This document shows positions 35,593 to 45,022 of a stretch of DNA of 64,000 bases, one piece after another. The notes beneath the pieces are model-generated. The model was given only the letters and a program-made list of their open reading frames with translations. It searched no databases and was not told where the DNA came from. This DNA is from Chitinophaga sp. (GTDB lineage Bacteria > Bacteroidota > Bacteroidia > Chitinophagales > Chitinophagaceae). The stretch spans positions 62,001 to 126,000 of the forward strand of contig NZ_JAFAIX010000003.1 of the NCBI RefSeq assembly GCF_019236475.1, given 5' to 3'. The first letter of the stretch is position 1. Each line of letters starts with the position of its first letter. The translations under genes and the position numbers were made by a program.

Positions 35593-35965
35593 TGATTTCT
35601 TTTTTTCAGTGATAAGAAAAGCATGTTTCTTGGAACACTAACACATTCAACAACTAAAGTTGACAATCGTTCAACAACAGGTAAATCCGCATGACACTCC
35701 CCTTAAATGGACCAAAACTATGATGGGGTGGTTGCGGGTTAAAATTATCCAATCATTCTGAAACAGATTTGTCCATTTCAGCTTTTTTTGAAATTATCAG
35801 AAGAATTATTTCACATTAGGTTGATTATCAATATGATCCATTCCGGCTTAAAATAATATGCGTTTTTACGAATATTTTATCTATTTTCCATTATTGTTAT
35901 GAATGCCCGTAGGACCAAAATTATATTGTTCAAAATCCCATGAATAACCTTAAATAGGTTGCACT
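35593..35965. other. AT-rich intergenic region upstream of the AraC-type regulator
   Basis: About 370 bases between divergent genes. I see no credible ORF, no exact TAnnTTTG box near the AraC start, and only a loose inverted repeat (CTGAAA...TTTCAG around 35758-35781). Confidence 0.5.
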
Positions 35966-36892
35966 ATGTTAAAATCTTCCAGTTTTACCAGGGAACAGCT
36001 GGAGAACCTGGCGTTACAGGGTTTGTCCTATGCAGATGATCATGTGAGTGACCCTTTCAACATCAAAGAGGTTTCCGAGCGTTTAGGAATGTCCTATTCG
36101 TATTTTTATCACACTTTCGCAGACGTTTTGGGTGAACCCTTCTGGCAGTATGTAAAAAGACATCGCCTGGAACTTGCCGCAGGCCTACTCCGCCACAGCG
36201 GTTACAACATCGGAGAAATTAGTGATCATTGCGGATACGCTACCACCGCCGCCCTTAGCAAAGCCTTTAAACAACATTTCGGAGAGAGTCCATTGCAATT
36301 CCGCAAAATACTGGAACTACCCAACGAAAAAAGAACCATCCAAATCACACAGGCTATCACATCTGCCGCAGGCGATATCCCACTCAGCTCCTTCTTCTCC
36401 TACGATCGCTGTGAACGTGTAACCCTGTCAGATAAAATTCTCTATTATTCCCTCATTTCTCGTGGTCAAAATCCAATCGCGGAAATGGTGGCCAGAATGA
36501 CGCACTTCACCGGCATCTTCCAGAAAATGAGAATGCTGTATGATATCCCGCAAAGCAAGATCATCACCGGCACGCTGGACTCCGTTCCCGTAACGAATTA
36601 TGAGCAACTCTCCATGTATGCAGGTATCGCAATCCCAGCCACTGATTATAAAACACTGATTCAATTGGAAGGCAATTTCTCCTACCTGATGAAAAAACGT
36701 ATTCCTGGAGGTACCTACCTGCGCTTGCCATTACCAATGGACTTCGCTACAGCAGGGATTCCTATGTACGATTTTATTAGCCGTAATTGCAAGGAAGGGA
36801 TATTCAAAATGAGTGGAAATCATTTCTACATATCCCTTACCCAGCCAAACTTCAGCGAAATATTTATTCCACTGCTAAGAAAACATTACTGA
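35966..36892 (+). CDS. AraC-family regulator with C-terminal GyrI-like effector domain
   Basis: The 308-residue product has an N-terminal double helix-turn-helix (about 15-115: FNIKEVSERLGMSYSYFYHTF and the second motif IGEISDHCGYATTAALSKAF ending HFGESPLQFRK). A GyrI-like ligand-binding domain (about 145-308) is reminiscent of Rob/SoxS-associated multidrug sensors. It likely binds a small hydrophobic or sugar-like ligand and regulates nearby genes. Its stop codon abuts the stop of the GH20-related gene (no intergenic base), so the two converge. Confidence 0.9.
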   Translation: MLKSSSFTREQLENLALQGLSYADDHVSDPFNIKEVSERLGMSYSYFYHTFADVLGEPFWQYVKRHRLELAAGLLRHSGYNIGEISDHCGYATTAALSKAFKQHFGESPLQFRKILELPNEKRTIQITQAITSAAGDIPLSSFFSYDRCERVTLSDKILYYSLISRGQNPIAEMVARMTHFTGIFQKMRMLYDIPQSKIITGTLDSVPVTNYEQLSMYAGIAIPATDYKTLIQLEGNFSYLMKKRIPGGTYLRLPLPMDFATAGIPMYDFISRNCKEGIFKMSGNHFYISLTQPNFSEIFIPLLRKHY

Positions 36893-37999
36893 TTACTTTT
36901 TAGGAAAAATTGCCTTGAAACAATTCGAAGGCAAATCCTTGTAAGGCTTACCCGTGGTAGTATCCACTGGCGGTTTCCATACGCCGTAGAATTCATCCAA
37001 GAAAGAGCCCGCGTCTGACCAAACCGTCTGCATCATGCCCTGGAAACGAGGCTTCATTTCCTTGGTGGCACTGCTACGATAATCAAACATATCCTGCAAT
37101 TGCAACACTGCATTATCCGGCATCCTCCATGGACAAGTAACTACACTTAAACCTTTCATGGCAAAATATACCGGCGTCTTATCAGGACGCTCATAATGCC
37201 AATCACATACCATGATGTCTTTCGGTACCAAGTCTACCGCACGATGCGTATTATTCAAACTGGCTTCCCACATACCTAAACCAGTGGTTTTGCCATCCAA
37301 CAGCCTGTCGCCCCAAATCCATAACTGGCGGTTCTTCTCCGCCAGATGGTTCCGTATCTTCCAAACCTCTCCACTGTACAACTCGGCCTTGTCGTGCCCT
37401 CCGCAACGTGGACACTTATCCTCCCCTATATAAAATACTTCATCCATCCCCGCATGAAAGGCATTGGACTCAAATGCATCACAAATTTCATCCACCAAAT
37501 CAAAAACTACTTTGTGTACACCCGGATGCAACGGGCAATAACTCTTACAGTACAAACCATCTGGATTAGGCCATTCATACTTGTCTGGCATCTTCACCCA
37601 AGGGGTTTCGTCAAAATCAGGATATACCCGCAACAAATTCATGGTATGCCCATGCCACGACTGATGTCCCAACAGGTTGATCTGTGGAATCAGCCGGATA
37701 TTGTGCTGGCGACAAGCATTCACCAACTGTTTAACCTGGACTTCGCTTAAAGCACCTGAGTCCCGCAATTCAGGGTGCAACTTAAACTGATAATTGTAAT
37801 CCACCCTTAATATCAACGTGTTAATATGTCGGGGCGCCAGTTCCTCATGAATGAATTTAATAAAGGACTCCACCCTGGTAGCTTGTGGTGAACCGATACA
37901 AAAACCACGTACCGGTAGGGAATCGATGTTGTTTTTTTGTTGTGCGGTGACTGTCAGTGTTGCAACTAACAATAAGACAATGGTTGCTAAACTTTTCAT
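36893..37999 (-). CDS. Exported GH20-related hydrolase (beta-N-acetylhexosaminidase-like)
   Basis: The product is 368 residues from the ATG at 37999; a GTG 30 bases upstream would lengthen the signal peptide unnaturally. It has a signal peptide (cleavage near TVTAQ, 20). The TIM barrel has IPQINLLGHQSW and the GH20-type catalytic pair Asp186-Glu187 in FHAGMDEVF. A CPRCGGH motif (196-202) just after the catalytic pair could bind zinc, which is not usual in this family. It lacks the N-terminal GH20b domain of classical hexosaminidases. It may act on N-acetylglucosamine-containing glycans; exact specificity is uncertain. Confidence 0.85.
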   Translation of the reverse strand: MKSLATIVLLLVATLTVTAQQKNNIDSLPVRGFCIGSPQATRVESFIKFIHEELAPRHINTLILRVDYNYQFKLHPELRDSGALSEVQVKQLVNACRQHNIRLIPQINLLGHQSWHGHTMNLLRVYPDFDETPWVKMPDKYEWPNPDGLYCKSYCPLHPGVHKVVFDLVDEICDAFESNAFHAGMDEVFYIGEDKCPRCGGHDKAELYSGEVWKIRNHLAEKNRQLWIWGDRLLDGKTTGLGMWEASLNNTHRAVDLVPKDIMVCDWHYERPDKTPVYFAMKGLSVVTCPWRMPDNAVLQLQDMFDYRSSATKEMKPRFQGMMQTVWSDAGSFLDEFYGVWKPPVDTTTGKPYKDLPSNCFKAIFPKK

Positions 38000-38108
38000 G
38001 TAAATAAGGGTTTTGATAAGGTGGATCACAAAATAGACATTGGAAATAAAGATTTGATGCCGTTCGCGGAATTACTAAAATCTTAATGCAAAAAATGTTG
38101 ATATTTAA

Positions 38109-38116
38109 TAAATTTG
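38109..38116 (+). promoter_or_regulatory. Bacteroidota -7 box upstream of the AI-2E family permease
   Basis: TAAATTTG lies 17 bases before the ATG at 38134. A matching -33 TTTG is not present. Confidence 0.4.
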
Positions 38117-38133
38117 GGTAAATACTATTCTTC

Positions 38134-39234
38134 ATGAACGAATTGAAATTACCCTTTTACGCCAAACTCGCTCTTACCTTGTTATCCCTGGTACTGATCG
38201 TCATGATTGTGCGGACAGGGAGCGAGGTTATCATCCCGCTGATTTTTGCCTTTCTCATTTCCATTATGCTGTTGCCGTTGGCAAGCTTGCTGGAGAAATG
38301 GCGCTTCCCTAGAGGGTTAGCAGCGATAACGTCCCTGCTGGTTTTCATTGTTTTGTTGTTGTCGGTAATGATGCTGCTCATCAAACAAATGGAATCATTT
38401 ATTACGGATCTTCCCCAGTTGCAACATAAGCTGATCATCACTTTAAACAGCATGCAGGCATGGGTAAACGAAAAGTTCCACATCAACAGTAATATGCAAA
38501 TGAGCTACCTGGAAAAACTAGCCATGGGCACATTGGGCACGGCTACTAGCTTTGTCAGCTCCACCCTGTTGTCGGTTTCTTCTTTGTTGATATTCATCGT
38601 TTTTATACTGTTGTATACGTTCTTTATACTGCTGTATCGTAAGCTGCTGGTGAAATTCCTCGTATCCCTGTTTGAGGCCAAACACCGGGAAACGCTGATG
38701 GGCGTAGTAGATCGTACCCGCTCCATCATTAAAAGTTATGTAGGTGGATTGATGATAGAAATGGTGGTAGTAGCCATTTTGAACTGCACCATTTTTTCCA
38801 TCCTAGGCATTAAATACGCCATTTTGTTGGGGATGATGTCTGCTATATTTAACCTCATTCCTTACATCGGGATATTCGTGGCGCTGTTGTTATGTACCGT
38901 CGTAACACTGGCTACTAGTGTACCAGTGGCAGGTCTGCAGGTGGCTGTCTCCCTATTCGCAGTTCACTTGATAGATAGTAATATTCTCTTCCCAAGCATC
39001 GTGGGCAGTAAGGTAAAAATCAATGCGCTGGCCACTATCGTTGGGGTTATTTTGGGAAATATGCTTTGGGGCATTCCTGGTATGTTCCTCGCTATTCCAA
39101 TTATCGCTATCGTGAAAATCCTTTGCGAAAGCGTGGATAGCATGCATCCATGGGCTATTCTACTGGGTGTAGAAGAGAAGGAAAAGAAAGAAAAAATTCC
39201 TCCTCCTGCGCCCCAGCCTGAAGGCGAGGCATAA
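38134..39234 (+). CDS. AI-2E family transporter (PerM-like)
   Basis: The 366-residue membrane protein has about eight helices. It shows the family layout: two N-terminal helix pairs, a soluble loop (about 85-130), then the conserved FILLYRKLLVKFLVSLF, the glycine-rich SYVGGLMIEM and NLIPYIGIFVALL, and IVGSKVKINALATIVGVILGNMLWGIPGMFLAIP. A charged, Pro-rich cytoplasmic tail ends the chain. Members export various solutes or ions; transport of AI-2 itself is shown for few of them. It ends at a long palindromic terminator shared with the metal efflux operon. Confidence 0.9.
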   Translation: MNELKLPFYAKLALTLLSLVLIVMIVRTGSEVIIPLIFAFLISIMLLPLASLLEKWRFPRGLAAITSLLVFIVLLLSVMMLLIKQMESFITDLPQLQHKLIITLNSMQAWVNEKFHINSNMQMSYLEKLAMGTLGTATSFVSSTLLSVSSLLIFIVFILLYTFFILLYRKLLVKFLVSLFEAKHRETLMGVVDRTRSIIKSYVGGLMIEMVVVAILNCTIFSILGIKYAILLGMMSAIFNLIPYIGIFVALLLCTVVTLATSVPVAGLQVAVSLFAVHLIDSNILFPSIVGSKVKINALATIVGVILGNMLWGIPGMFLAIPIIAIVKILCESVDSMHPWAILLGVEEKEKKEKIPPPAPQPEGEA

Positions 39235-39259
39235 ACGCAAGAAAATAACATAACGAACT

Positions 39260-39290
39260 GTAAACCTACCGCCAATGGCGGGAGGTTCAC
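39260..39290. repeat. Imperfect palindrome with CCGCC/GGCGG core
   Basis: The 31-base sequence pairs at 12 of 14 positions around the loop AAT. Its outer ends (GTAAA...TTCAC) and CCGCC/GGCGG core resemble the palindrome at 30012-30044, suggesting a dispersed repeat family. No T run follows it directly. Confidence 0.6.
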
Positions 39291-39297
39291 TAAAAAA

Positions 39298-39344
39298 ACA
39301 ACAAACAAAAAATGCCACCGATGGTGGCATTTTTTGTTTGTTGT
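39298..39344. terminator. Bidirectional terminator between the AI-2E permease and the metal efflux operon
   Basis: A perfect 22-bp palindrome (39298-39319 with 39323-39344, 3-base loop) has T runs on both strands flanking the GC-rich GCCACC/GGTGGC core. It ends both convergent transcripts. Confidence 0.88.
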
Positions 39345-39358
39345 ACTAAATCAAAATA

Positions 39359-42300
39359 TTATTTCTTCGGATGCGTCACCATTCGGCGATAAGCCCAATA
39401 GAACACAATCGGGAAGATAAACAGGTTGAAAACGGTATCTGTCATCAATCCACCAATCACTACACGTGCCAGCGGTCTAGCCGTTTCAGAACCAATACCG
39501 GTGCTCATCGCGGCCGGCAACAGTCCGATAGCCGCCATCATGGCTGTCATCACCACCGGACGTATACGGGATTCCACACCTTCATGAATAGCCAATTTCA
39601 GACTTGCTTCTGTCCCATCCGGTAAGGTGCGGATATTAGTCTTGAATTTCGACAAGAGAATCACCCCATTCTGTACACATATACCAAACAAGGCAATGAA
39701 CCCGATACCTGCGGAGATACTGAAGTTGGTATTCGTCAGCCAGAGAGAGAATATACCCCCGATAATGGCAAACGGTACGTTGTTCAATACCAGTAAGGAA
39801 TCTTTTACCTTTCCGAACAGGATGAAGAGAATCAGGAAGATAAGCAGTAAACTGATTGGCACTACCTGCGTCAATCGTTTCGTGGCACGCTGCTGGTTCT
39901 CGAAATCGCCCGCCCACTCCAGGTTATAGCCTTTCGGCAGCGTAATCTGCGCGGCTACTTTCTGCTGCGCTTCTGCGATCGTACTACCAAGGTCGCGTTC
40001 ACGTACAGAGAATTTTATCGCCCCATATCTCATATGTTTATCGCGATAAATCATGCTCGGACCTACAATATGTTTGATGTCTGCAATCTCCTTCAACGGA
40101 ATTTTATTACCACGCAGAGTAGGTACGGTCAGGTTACCGATGGCGGTTTCATCTTGACGGAAGTTTTCTGGATAACGGATACGCAGATCGAAGTATTTCT
40201 CTCCTTCGTAAATGCGAGTGGCCGCTTTACCACCGATCGCCATTTCAATGACAGAGTTGGCATCTTCTGTCGTAACGCCATACAAGGCCATCTTCTGCTG
40301 ATCCAGGTTGATACGCAGTTCCGGCTGACCCATATTCCGCAGAATACCTAAATCTTCAATACCACGAACTGTTTTCAGGATTTTCTCAATCTGGTCTTCT
40401 TTTTCTTCTACTATTTTGAAATCATCGCCAAAGAGTTTTACTACGAGAGACCCTTTTACCCCAGACACTGCTTCTTCCACGTTATCCATGATCGGTTGCG
40501 AGAAGTTCAGGGTAATACCCGGAATCCCTTCCAGCTTGGCGTTCATGCGCTTAATCAACTCTTCCTTACTGATGCCGCTCTTCCATTCTGTTTGCGGATA
40601 AATGTCCACGTGCAGCTCCACGTTATAGAAGCCAGTAGCATCGGTTCCATCATTCGGACGGCCTGTTTGAGACATCACCTGTTTTACTTCAGGGAACTGC
40701 AACAGTTTACGGCGAATATCATTAGCGATACGTACGGATTCATCCAAAGAAGTACTCAACGGACCAGTAGCCCTGATATAAATAGCGCCTTCATTCAACT
40801 GTGGCAAGAACTCTGTACCCAGGAATTTAAAGCAGTACAGGCCAAATACCAACGCAATGAGCGAGCTGAAAAATACAACGCGCCTGCGTTTGAAGCAGTA
40901 ATTGAATATGCGGAGGGTTCTGGTATGTATAAAGTTCAGGAATGGGTTGTTCTTCTCTTTTACATTCTTTCTCAACAATACACTTGCCAGTGCAGGCACC
41001 AGTGTAAAGGTCAATATCAGCGCTCCCAACAAAGCAAAGCCCAATGTCCATGCCAGCGGAGAGAACATTTTTCCTTCTACTTTCTCAAAGGTGAAGATCG
41101 GGAGCAAACCAGTAATGATGATCAGTTTAGCAAACATGATACCTTTACCGTTTTCCATACAAGCTTTGCGGATCATACCCAATTTACTCAGCTTGTTGAA
41201 ACGCTCCATCCCCACTTTATGGGCCTTATGGTCCAGCATTACGAAGATCCCTTCCATCATTACCACGGCCCCATCTATGATGATACCGAAGTCGATCGCC
41301 CCCATCGATAGCAAGTTGGCGCTCATGCCTTTCATACGGAGACATATAAACGCAAAGAGCAATGCCAGTGGAATAACAATCGATACGATGATGGTAGTAC
41401 GCCAGTCGGCCATGAAGAGGAATACGATCACCGTTACGAAGATGATACCCTCAATCATGTTATGCAATACGGTATGCGTAGAGAACTCGATGAGGTCTTC
41501 CCTGTTGTAGAAAGTTTTGATCTTTACATCTTCTGGAAGAATTTTGGTATTTAGCTCATCAATTTTCACTTTCAGCTCCTGGATCACATTGGCGGGGTTC
41601 TCCCCTTTGCGCATCACCACGATACCTTCTACCACATCATGATCTCTGTCGCGCCCTACTTGGCCAAGACGTGGGAGTGCCGCTAAACTGACATCTGCTA
41701 CATCTTTTACCAGGATAGGGGTTCCATTGATATGGTCTACAATAATATTCTTGATCTCTTCTTCGTTGTTGAGGATCCCGATACCACGCACCACATAGGC
41801 TTGGGCATTTTTCACAATCACATCTCCCCCAACGTTGATATTACTTTTCTGCAGGGCCTGGAACATTTCCTGGGCGGTAATGCTGTACTGTACAGCCTTT
41901 GCAGGATCCATGGTTACCTGGTAGATTTTCACTTCTCCACCAAAACTAACGATATCGGCAACACCGGAAACAGACAGCAGGTTACGTTCTACTACCCAGT
42001 CCTGCATGGTTTTCAACTCCTGCACAGAACGTTTCGGACTCTCCAGTGTATAACGGTAAATTTCACCTGTAGGCCCGTATGGTGGCTCGATTTCAAAATC
42101 GGCCCCATCTGGGAGGTTGGCGGAGGTAATATTATTATTGATCTGCTGACGGGCAAAAGTATCATCTACATCATCAGCAAAAATGATCTTTACCACCGAC
42201 AGTCCAAACAGGGAAGAACTACGTATATGCGTTTTCTTCTGGGCCCTGTTCATGGCAATTTCTATCGGACGGGTAACGAATTTCTCTACCTCTTCGGCGC

Positions 42301-42478
42301 TTCTTCCCTGCCATTGCGTGATGATGGTAACGGAAGTATTGGTTACATCCGGGAATGCATCCACCCCTATCTGCTTAAAGCTGAGGTAGCCTACCACCGC
42401 CATTACGCCGGCCGCAAAGAAGATGAAGTATTTATTGACAAGTGAGAAAGCAAAGACTTTCTTCAAAAACTTATTCAT
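39359..42478 (-). CDS. czcA-like: CzcA/CusA-type heavy-metal RND efflux pump
   Basis: The 1039-residue inner-membrane RND pump has 12 membrane helices and two large periplasmic domains. In helix 4 the heavy-metal-efflux signature DFGIIIDGAVVMMEG (396-410) keeps the charged Asp396, Asp402 and Glu409 of the proton relay, in the same order as CzcA. It would pump divalent cations (Zn, Co, Cd) or Cu/Ag; the signature favours the CzcA side. It is the last gene of RR-HK-TolC-adaptor-pump, 32 bases after the adaptor gene. Confidence 0.95.
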   Translation of the reverse strand: MNKFLKKVFAFSLVNKYFIFFAAGVMAVVGYLSFKQIGVDAFPDVTNTSVTIITQWQGRSAEEVEKFVTRPIEIAMNRAQKKTHIRSSSLFGLSVVKIIFADDVDDTFARQQINNNITSANLPDGADFEIEPPYGPTGEIYRYTLESPKRSVQELKTMQDWVVERNLLSVSGVADIVSFGGEVKIYQVTMDPAKAVQYSITAQEMFQALQKSNINVGGDVIVKNAQAYVVRGIGILNNEEEIKNIIVDHINGTPILVKDVADVSLAALPRLGQVGRDRDHDVVEGIVVMRKGENPANVIQELKVKIDELNTKILPEDVKIKTFYNREDLIEFSTHTVLHNMIEGIIFVTVIVFLFMADWRTTIIVSIVIPLALLFAFICLRMKGMSANLLSMGAIDFGIIIDGAVVMMEGIFVMLDHKAHKVGMERFNKLSKLGMIRKACMENGKGIMFAKLIIITGLLPIFTFEKVEGKMFSPLAWTLGFALLGALILTFTLVPALASVLLRKNVKEKNNPFLNFIHTRTLRIFNYCFKRRRVVFFSSLIALVFGLYCFKFLGTEFLPQLNEGAIYIRATGPLSTSLDESVRIANDIRRKLLQFPEVKQVMSQTGRPNDGTDATGFYNVELHVDIYPQTEWKSGISKEELIKRMNAKLEGIPGITLNFSQPIMDNVEEAVSGVKGSLVVKLFGDDFKIVEEKEDQIEKILKTVRGIEDLGILRNMGQPELRINLDQQKMALYGVTTEDANSVIEMAIGGKAATRIYEGEKYFDLRIRYPENFRQDETAIGNLTVPTLRGNKIPLKEIADIKHIVGPSMIYRDKHMRYGAIKFSVRERDLGSTIAEAQQKVAAQITLPKGYNLEWAGDFENQQRATKRLTQVVPISLLLIFLILFILFGKVKDSLLVLNNVPFAIIGGIFSLWLTNTNFSISAGIGFIALFGICVQNGVILLSKFKTNIRTLPDGTEASLKLAIHEGVESRIRPVVMTAMMAAIGLLPAAMSTGIGSETARPLARVVIGGLMTDTVFNLFIFPIVFYWAYRRMVTHPKK

Positions 42479-42510
42479 GTACGGAAATTTTGATAAGTAG
42501 GCAAATGTGG

Positions 42511-43623
42511 TTACTGTTGATCCTTCAGTGTTTCATAGATAAACACCTGCTGGGAAGCAATCACCCTGTCGCCAGCCTGGAGACCTGATGTAATATAGGC
42601 TCTGCCTTCAACGGTATGGTCCACTTTCACCTCACGGATAACTACGCCTGGCTTCTGATTGGTCAGTACCAGTGCATAATATTTGTCTCTGTCGAAGATG
42701 ATACCACGTGCACGGATACTCACTAAATCAGAATCGGAATGTCGCTGTGCTTTAATGCTCATAAACATTTCCGGTTTCAACAGGTAACCAGGATTATTTA
42801 TGACTACCTTGGCTTTCATCACTTTATTATCCGGGTCCAGTACATTATAAATTTTGTCTATACGGCCTTCGAATACTTTATCTGGGTAAGATAGAGTGGT
42901 CATTTGCACTTTATCACCTTCGTGAATACTAGCAATATCAGATTCGAATACATTGATAATCGCCCAAACATTGGCCAGATCTGCCACCACGAAGATGGGA
43001 TCATTGTTATCCTGACGCCATTGCATGTTTTCAACGGCTTTCTTGGCTACTACAAACCCGCCTACTGGTGATTTTACATTATAGAAAGTCTGATGCGCAC
43101 CGCCATTGATATCAGCAATGGCTTTTGATTTGTTGTAGGTGGCAATAGCTTTGTCGTAATTTCCTTTGGCTTCTTCGTAGTCTTTACGGGAGTTTAAACC
43201 GCTTTTGTAGAAAGACTCGGCTACTTCGAGACTGCGTTTAGCCATTTGCATATCCTGCTGGCTAATGGTCTGATCGGCGGTAAAGCCAGCCATCTCAGGG
43301 CTTTTAATGACTGCCAGGGTTTGGCCTGGCTGCACATGGTCGCCAGCATTCACTTTCACATTCGTAACGATACCACTCACCATGGGAAAAATCCTGGCCA
43401 TTTTATCTTCATTGGCCGTGATTTTTCCCGTTAATGAGATTTGGTTCTCTACTTGCTTCACGCTAGCAGTGTCTACTTCCAGTTTCTTGATTAAAGAATC
43501 GGTGAGTGCCCACTGCGTAGGAGCTTCAGGTGTCTTGGCTTTGGTGCCGCAGCCTGTGAGTATGCCGGCAGAGATTATGATAGAGGCAGTTGCAGGTAAG
43601 CAGGATTTGATAATATTTTGCAT
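42511..43623 (-). CDS. czcB-like: Periplasmic adaptor (membrane fusion) lipoprotein of the metal efflux pump
   Basis: The 370-residue product has a lipoprotein signal peptide (ILTGC, Cys25). The adaptor domains follow: a barrel-sandwich/lipoyl half (IFPMVSGIVTNVKVNAGDHVQPGQTLAVI, about 82-110), a helical hairpin (about 115-175) and beta-barrel domains. It bridges the RND pump and the TolC-type channel. No His-rich metal-binding N-terminus is seen. It lies 15 bases after the TolC-family gene and 32 bases before the pump gene. Confidence 0.93.
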   Translation of the reverse strand: MQNIIKSCLPATASIIISAGILTGCGTKAKTPEAPTQWALTDSLIKKLEVDTASVKQVENQISLTGKITANEDKMARIFPMVSGIVTNVKVNAGDHVQPGQTLAVIKSPEMAGFTADQTISQQDMQMAKRSLEVAESFYKSGLNSRKDYEEAKGNYDKAIATYNKSKAIADINGGAHQTFYNVKSPVGGFVVAKKAVENMQWRQDNNDPIFVVADLANVWAIINVFESDIASIHEGDKVQMTTLSYPDKVFEGRIDKIYNVLDPDNKVMKAKVVINNPGYLLKPEMFMSIKAQRHSDSDLVSIRARGIIFDRDKYYALVLTNQKPGVVIREVKVDHTVEGRAYITSGLQAGDRVIASQQVFIYETLKDQQ

Positions 43624-43638
43624 GTTGAATCGTAAAGT

Positions 43639-44919
43639 TTAGAGATGGAAGATCTGTGAACCGGTGGTGTAATTGATTTTTTCGAGCGCGCTGAGCCTAT
43701 TGTATTTCAGCTCATTCATCTTCAGGACATTACTCCGGTAAGCGTCGTAGAGGTCGATGAACTCCAGCAGGCCGATGTTGTGCAGACTGTAATTCTTTTC
43801 GATCTCTTTCATCATCGCGGTATAATCGTTTTCGAAACCGGGATCAAAGTCAGACATCAGTTTTTCTGTCTGCAACGCCTCTTTCATACTGTTCATCACT
43901 TCATGTTGCAGTTGGTCCTGCTGGCCTTCCAGTTGCAGTTTGCTGCTTTCCAGGACTGCCTTGGCCATCTTAATATTACCCTGGTTACGGTTAAAGAAAG
44001 GTAATGGCATACTCACGTTCAGACCATTATAGTTTCTTTCGAAATTCCCCTGTTTATCATAGGAGAAACCTACGGTCAGATCCGGTACGGCATTCGCTTT
44101 CTGCAAACGGAGATTGAGATTACTGTAGTTCACAGTCTCCTTTGCAATCTTCAGATCATAGCGGTTTTCCATCGCTGTATCCAGCAAGGTCTGATAGCTG
44201 TACTGCGCTACTACTGGCAAATGCGCTGCTACCGGCACATCCGGAACAATAGTAACAGTGGCGGGCACACGAATCAAGAGTGCCAGATCAGACTGGGTTT
44301 GCTGAATATCTAAACGCAGTTGTAGTTCATCATGCTGTAAATCGTACAGCAATGATTTCAGACGGATAATTTCTTTTGGGGCGATATTCCCCATTGCTTT
44401 TTGTTGCTCAAAAACTTTAACTACCGTTTGTAAGAAAACAATCTGGCTGCTATAGGTTTGCAGCGATTTTTGCTTATAATAAAGATCGTAGAAATTATCA
44501 GCCAGAGAGAATCGCAGGGTACGGAGCAGATCGAAGAACTGAAATTCGCTCATCTTTACCCCACTGCGGGCCAGTTGAATTTCCTTATTACGCTTGCCCG
44601 CCATTTTGATCAACTGTTGCACCTGGAGGGTGTTTTCAGAATCATAACCAAAATCGAACAATTTGCCCGTAGTATGGTTATACAAAGTATTCTCAAATGT
44701 CACCTGCGGATTATCATATAGGCGGGCTGTAATAATACCCGCTTTTGCAGAGTCAATGTTATACCGTTGTGCCAGTAAAGGAATATTTTTCTGTAACAAC
44801 AACTGCTCAGCTTGCGTAAGGGTGAGCTGCAGGGAATCTTTGCTTTGCGCCGAAATGCTACTGCCAGAGAAGGTTTCATACAGCATTAGTAATACGAACA
44901 ATGCTAGTCTATTAGTCAT
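43639..44919 (-). CDS. czcC-like: TolC-family outer-membrane efflux channel (CzcC/CusC-like)
   Basis: The product is 426 residues from the ATG at 44919; a TTG 30 bases upstream only adds residues before the signal peptide. The signal peptide cleaves near SSISAQ. Two long-helix outer-membrane efflux protein repeats follow, starting LTLTQAEQLLLQKNIPLLAQRYNI and ending LLEFIDLYDAYRSNVLKMNELKYN. It forms the outer-membrane exit duct for the metal pump. The gap to the histidine kinase gene upstream holds 11-bp direct repeats that may be response-regulator sites. Confidence 0.93.
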   Translation of the reverse strand: MTNRLALFVLLMLYETFSGSSISAQSKDSLQLTLTQAEQLLLQKNIPLLAQRYNIDSAKAGIITARLYDNPQVTFENTLYNHTTGKLFDFGYDSENTLQVQQLIKMAGKRNKEIQLARSGVKMSEFQFFDLLRTLRFSLADNFYDLYYKQKSLQTYSSQIVFLQTVVKVFEQQKAMGNIAPKEIIRLKSLLYDLQHDELQLRLDIQQTQSDLALLIRVPATVTIVPDVPVAAHLPVVAQYSYQTLLDTAMENRYDLKIAKETVNYSNLNLRLQKANAVPDLTVGFSYDKQGNFERNYNGLNVSMPLPFFNRNQGNIKMAKAVLESSKLQLEGQQDQLQHEVMNSMKEALQTEKLMSDFDPGFENDYTAMMKEIEKNYSLHNIGLLEFIDLYDAYRSNVLKMNELKYNRLSALEKINYTTGSQIFHL

Positions 44920-44973
44920 ACAACAAAATTTGAGTTGCAAAGATGCCAATAGCCTATTAGCAGTATGTTAGAA

Positions 44974-45022
44974 CGGGATTAAAATTAAATTAGAAATTAA
45001 ATTGGAATTAAATTAGAATTAG
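44974..45022. promoter_or_regulatory. 11-bp direct repeats, candidate response-regulator operator
   Basis: CGGGATTAAA at 44974-44983 is followed by near-identical 11-mers AATTAAATT[AG]G starting at 44983, 44995 and 45006, plus a partial copy at 45017, so the spacing is 11-12 bases. OmpR-family regulators bind tandem repeats with about this period. The array lies between the kinase stop codon and the TolC-family gene, whose start is 54 bases beyond. CGGGATTAAA also occurs upstream of the response-regulator gene. Confidence 0.5.

Noticed and set aside
40496..41311. 271-codon plus-strand frame opposite the RND pump gene
   Set aside because: Antisense to a conserved pump gene; the Gln/His/Arg-rich translation is typical of a shadow frame.
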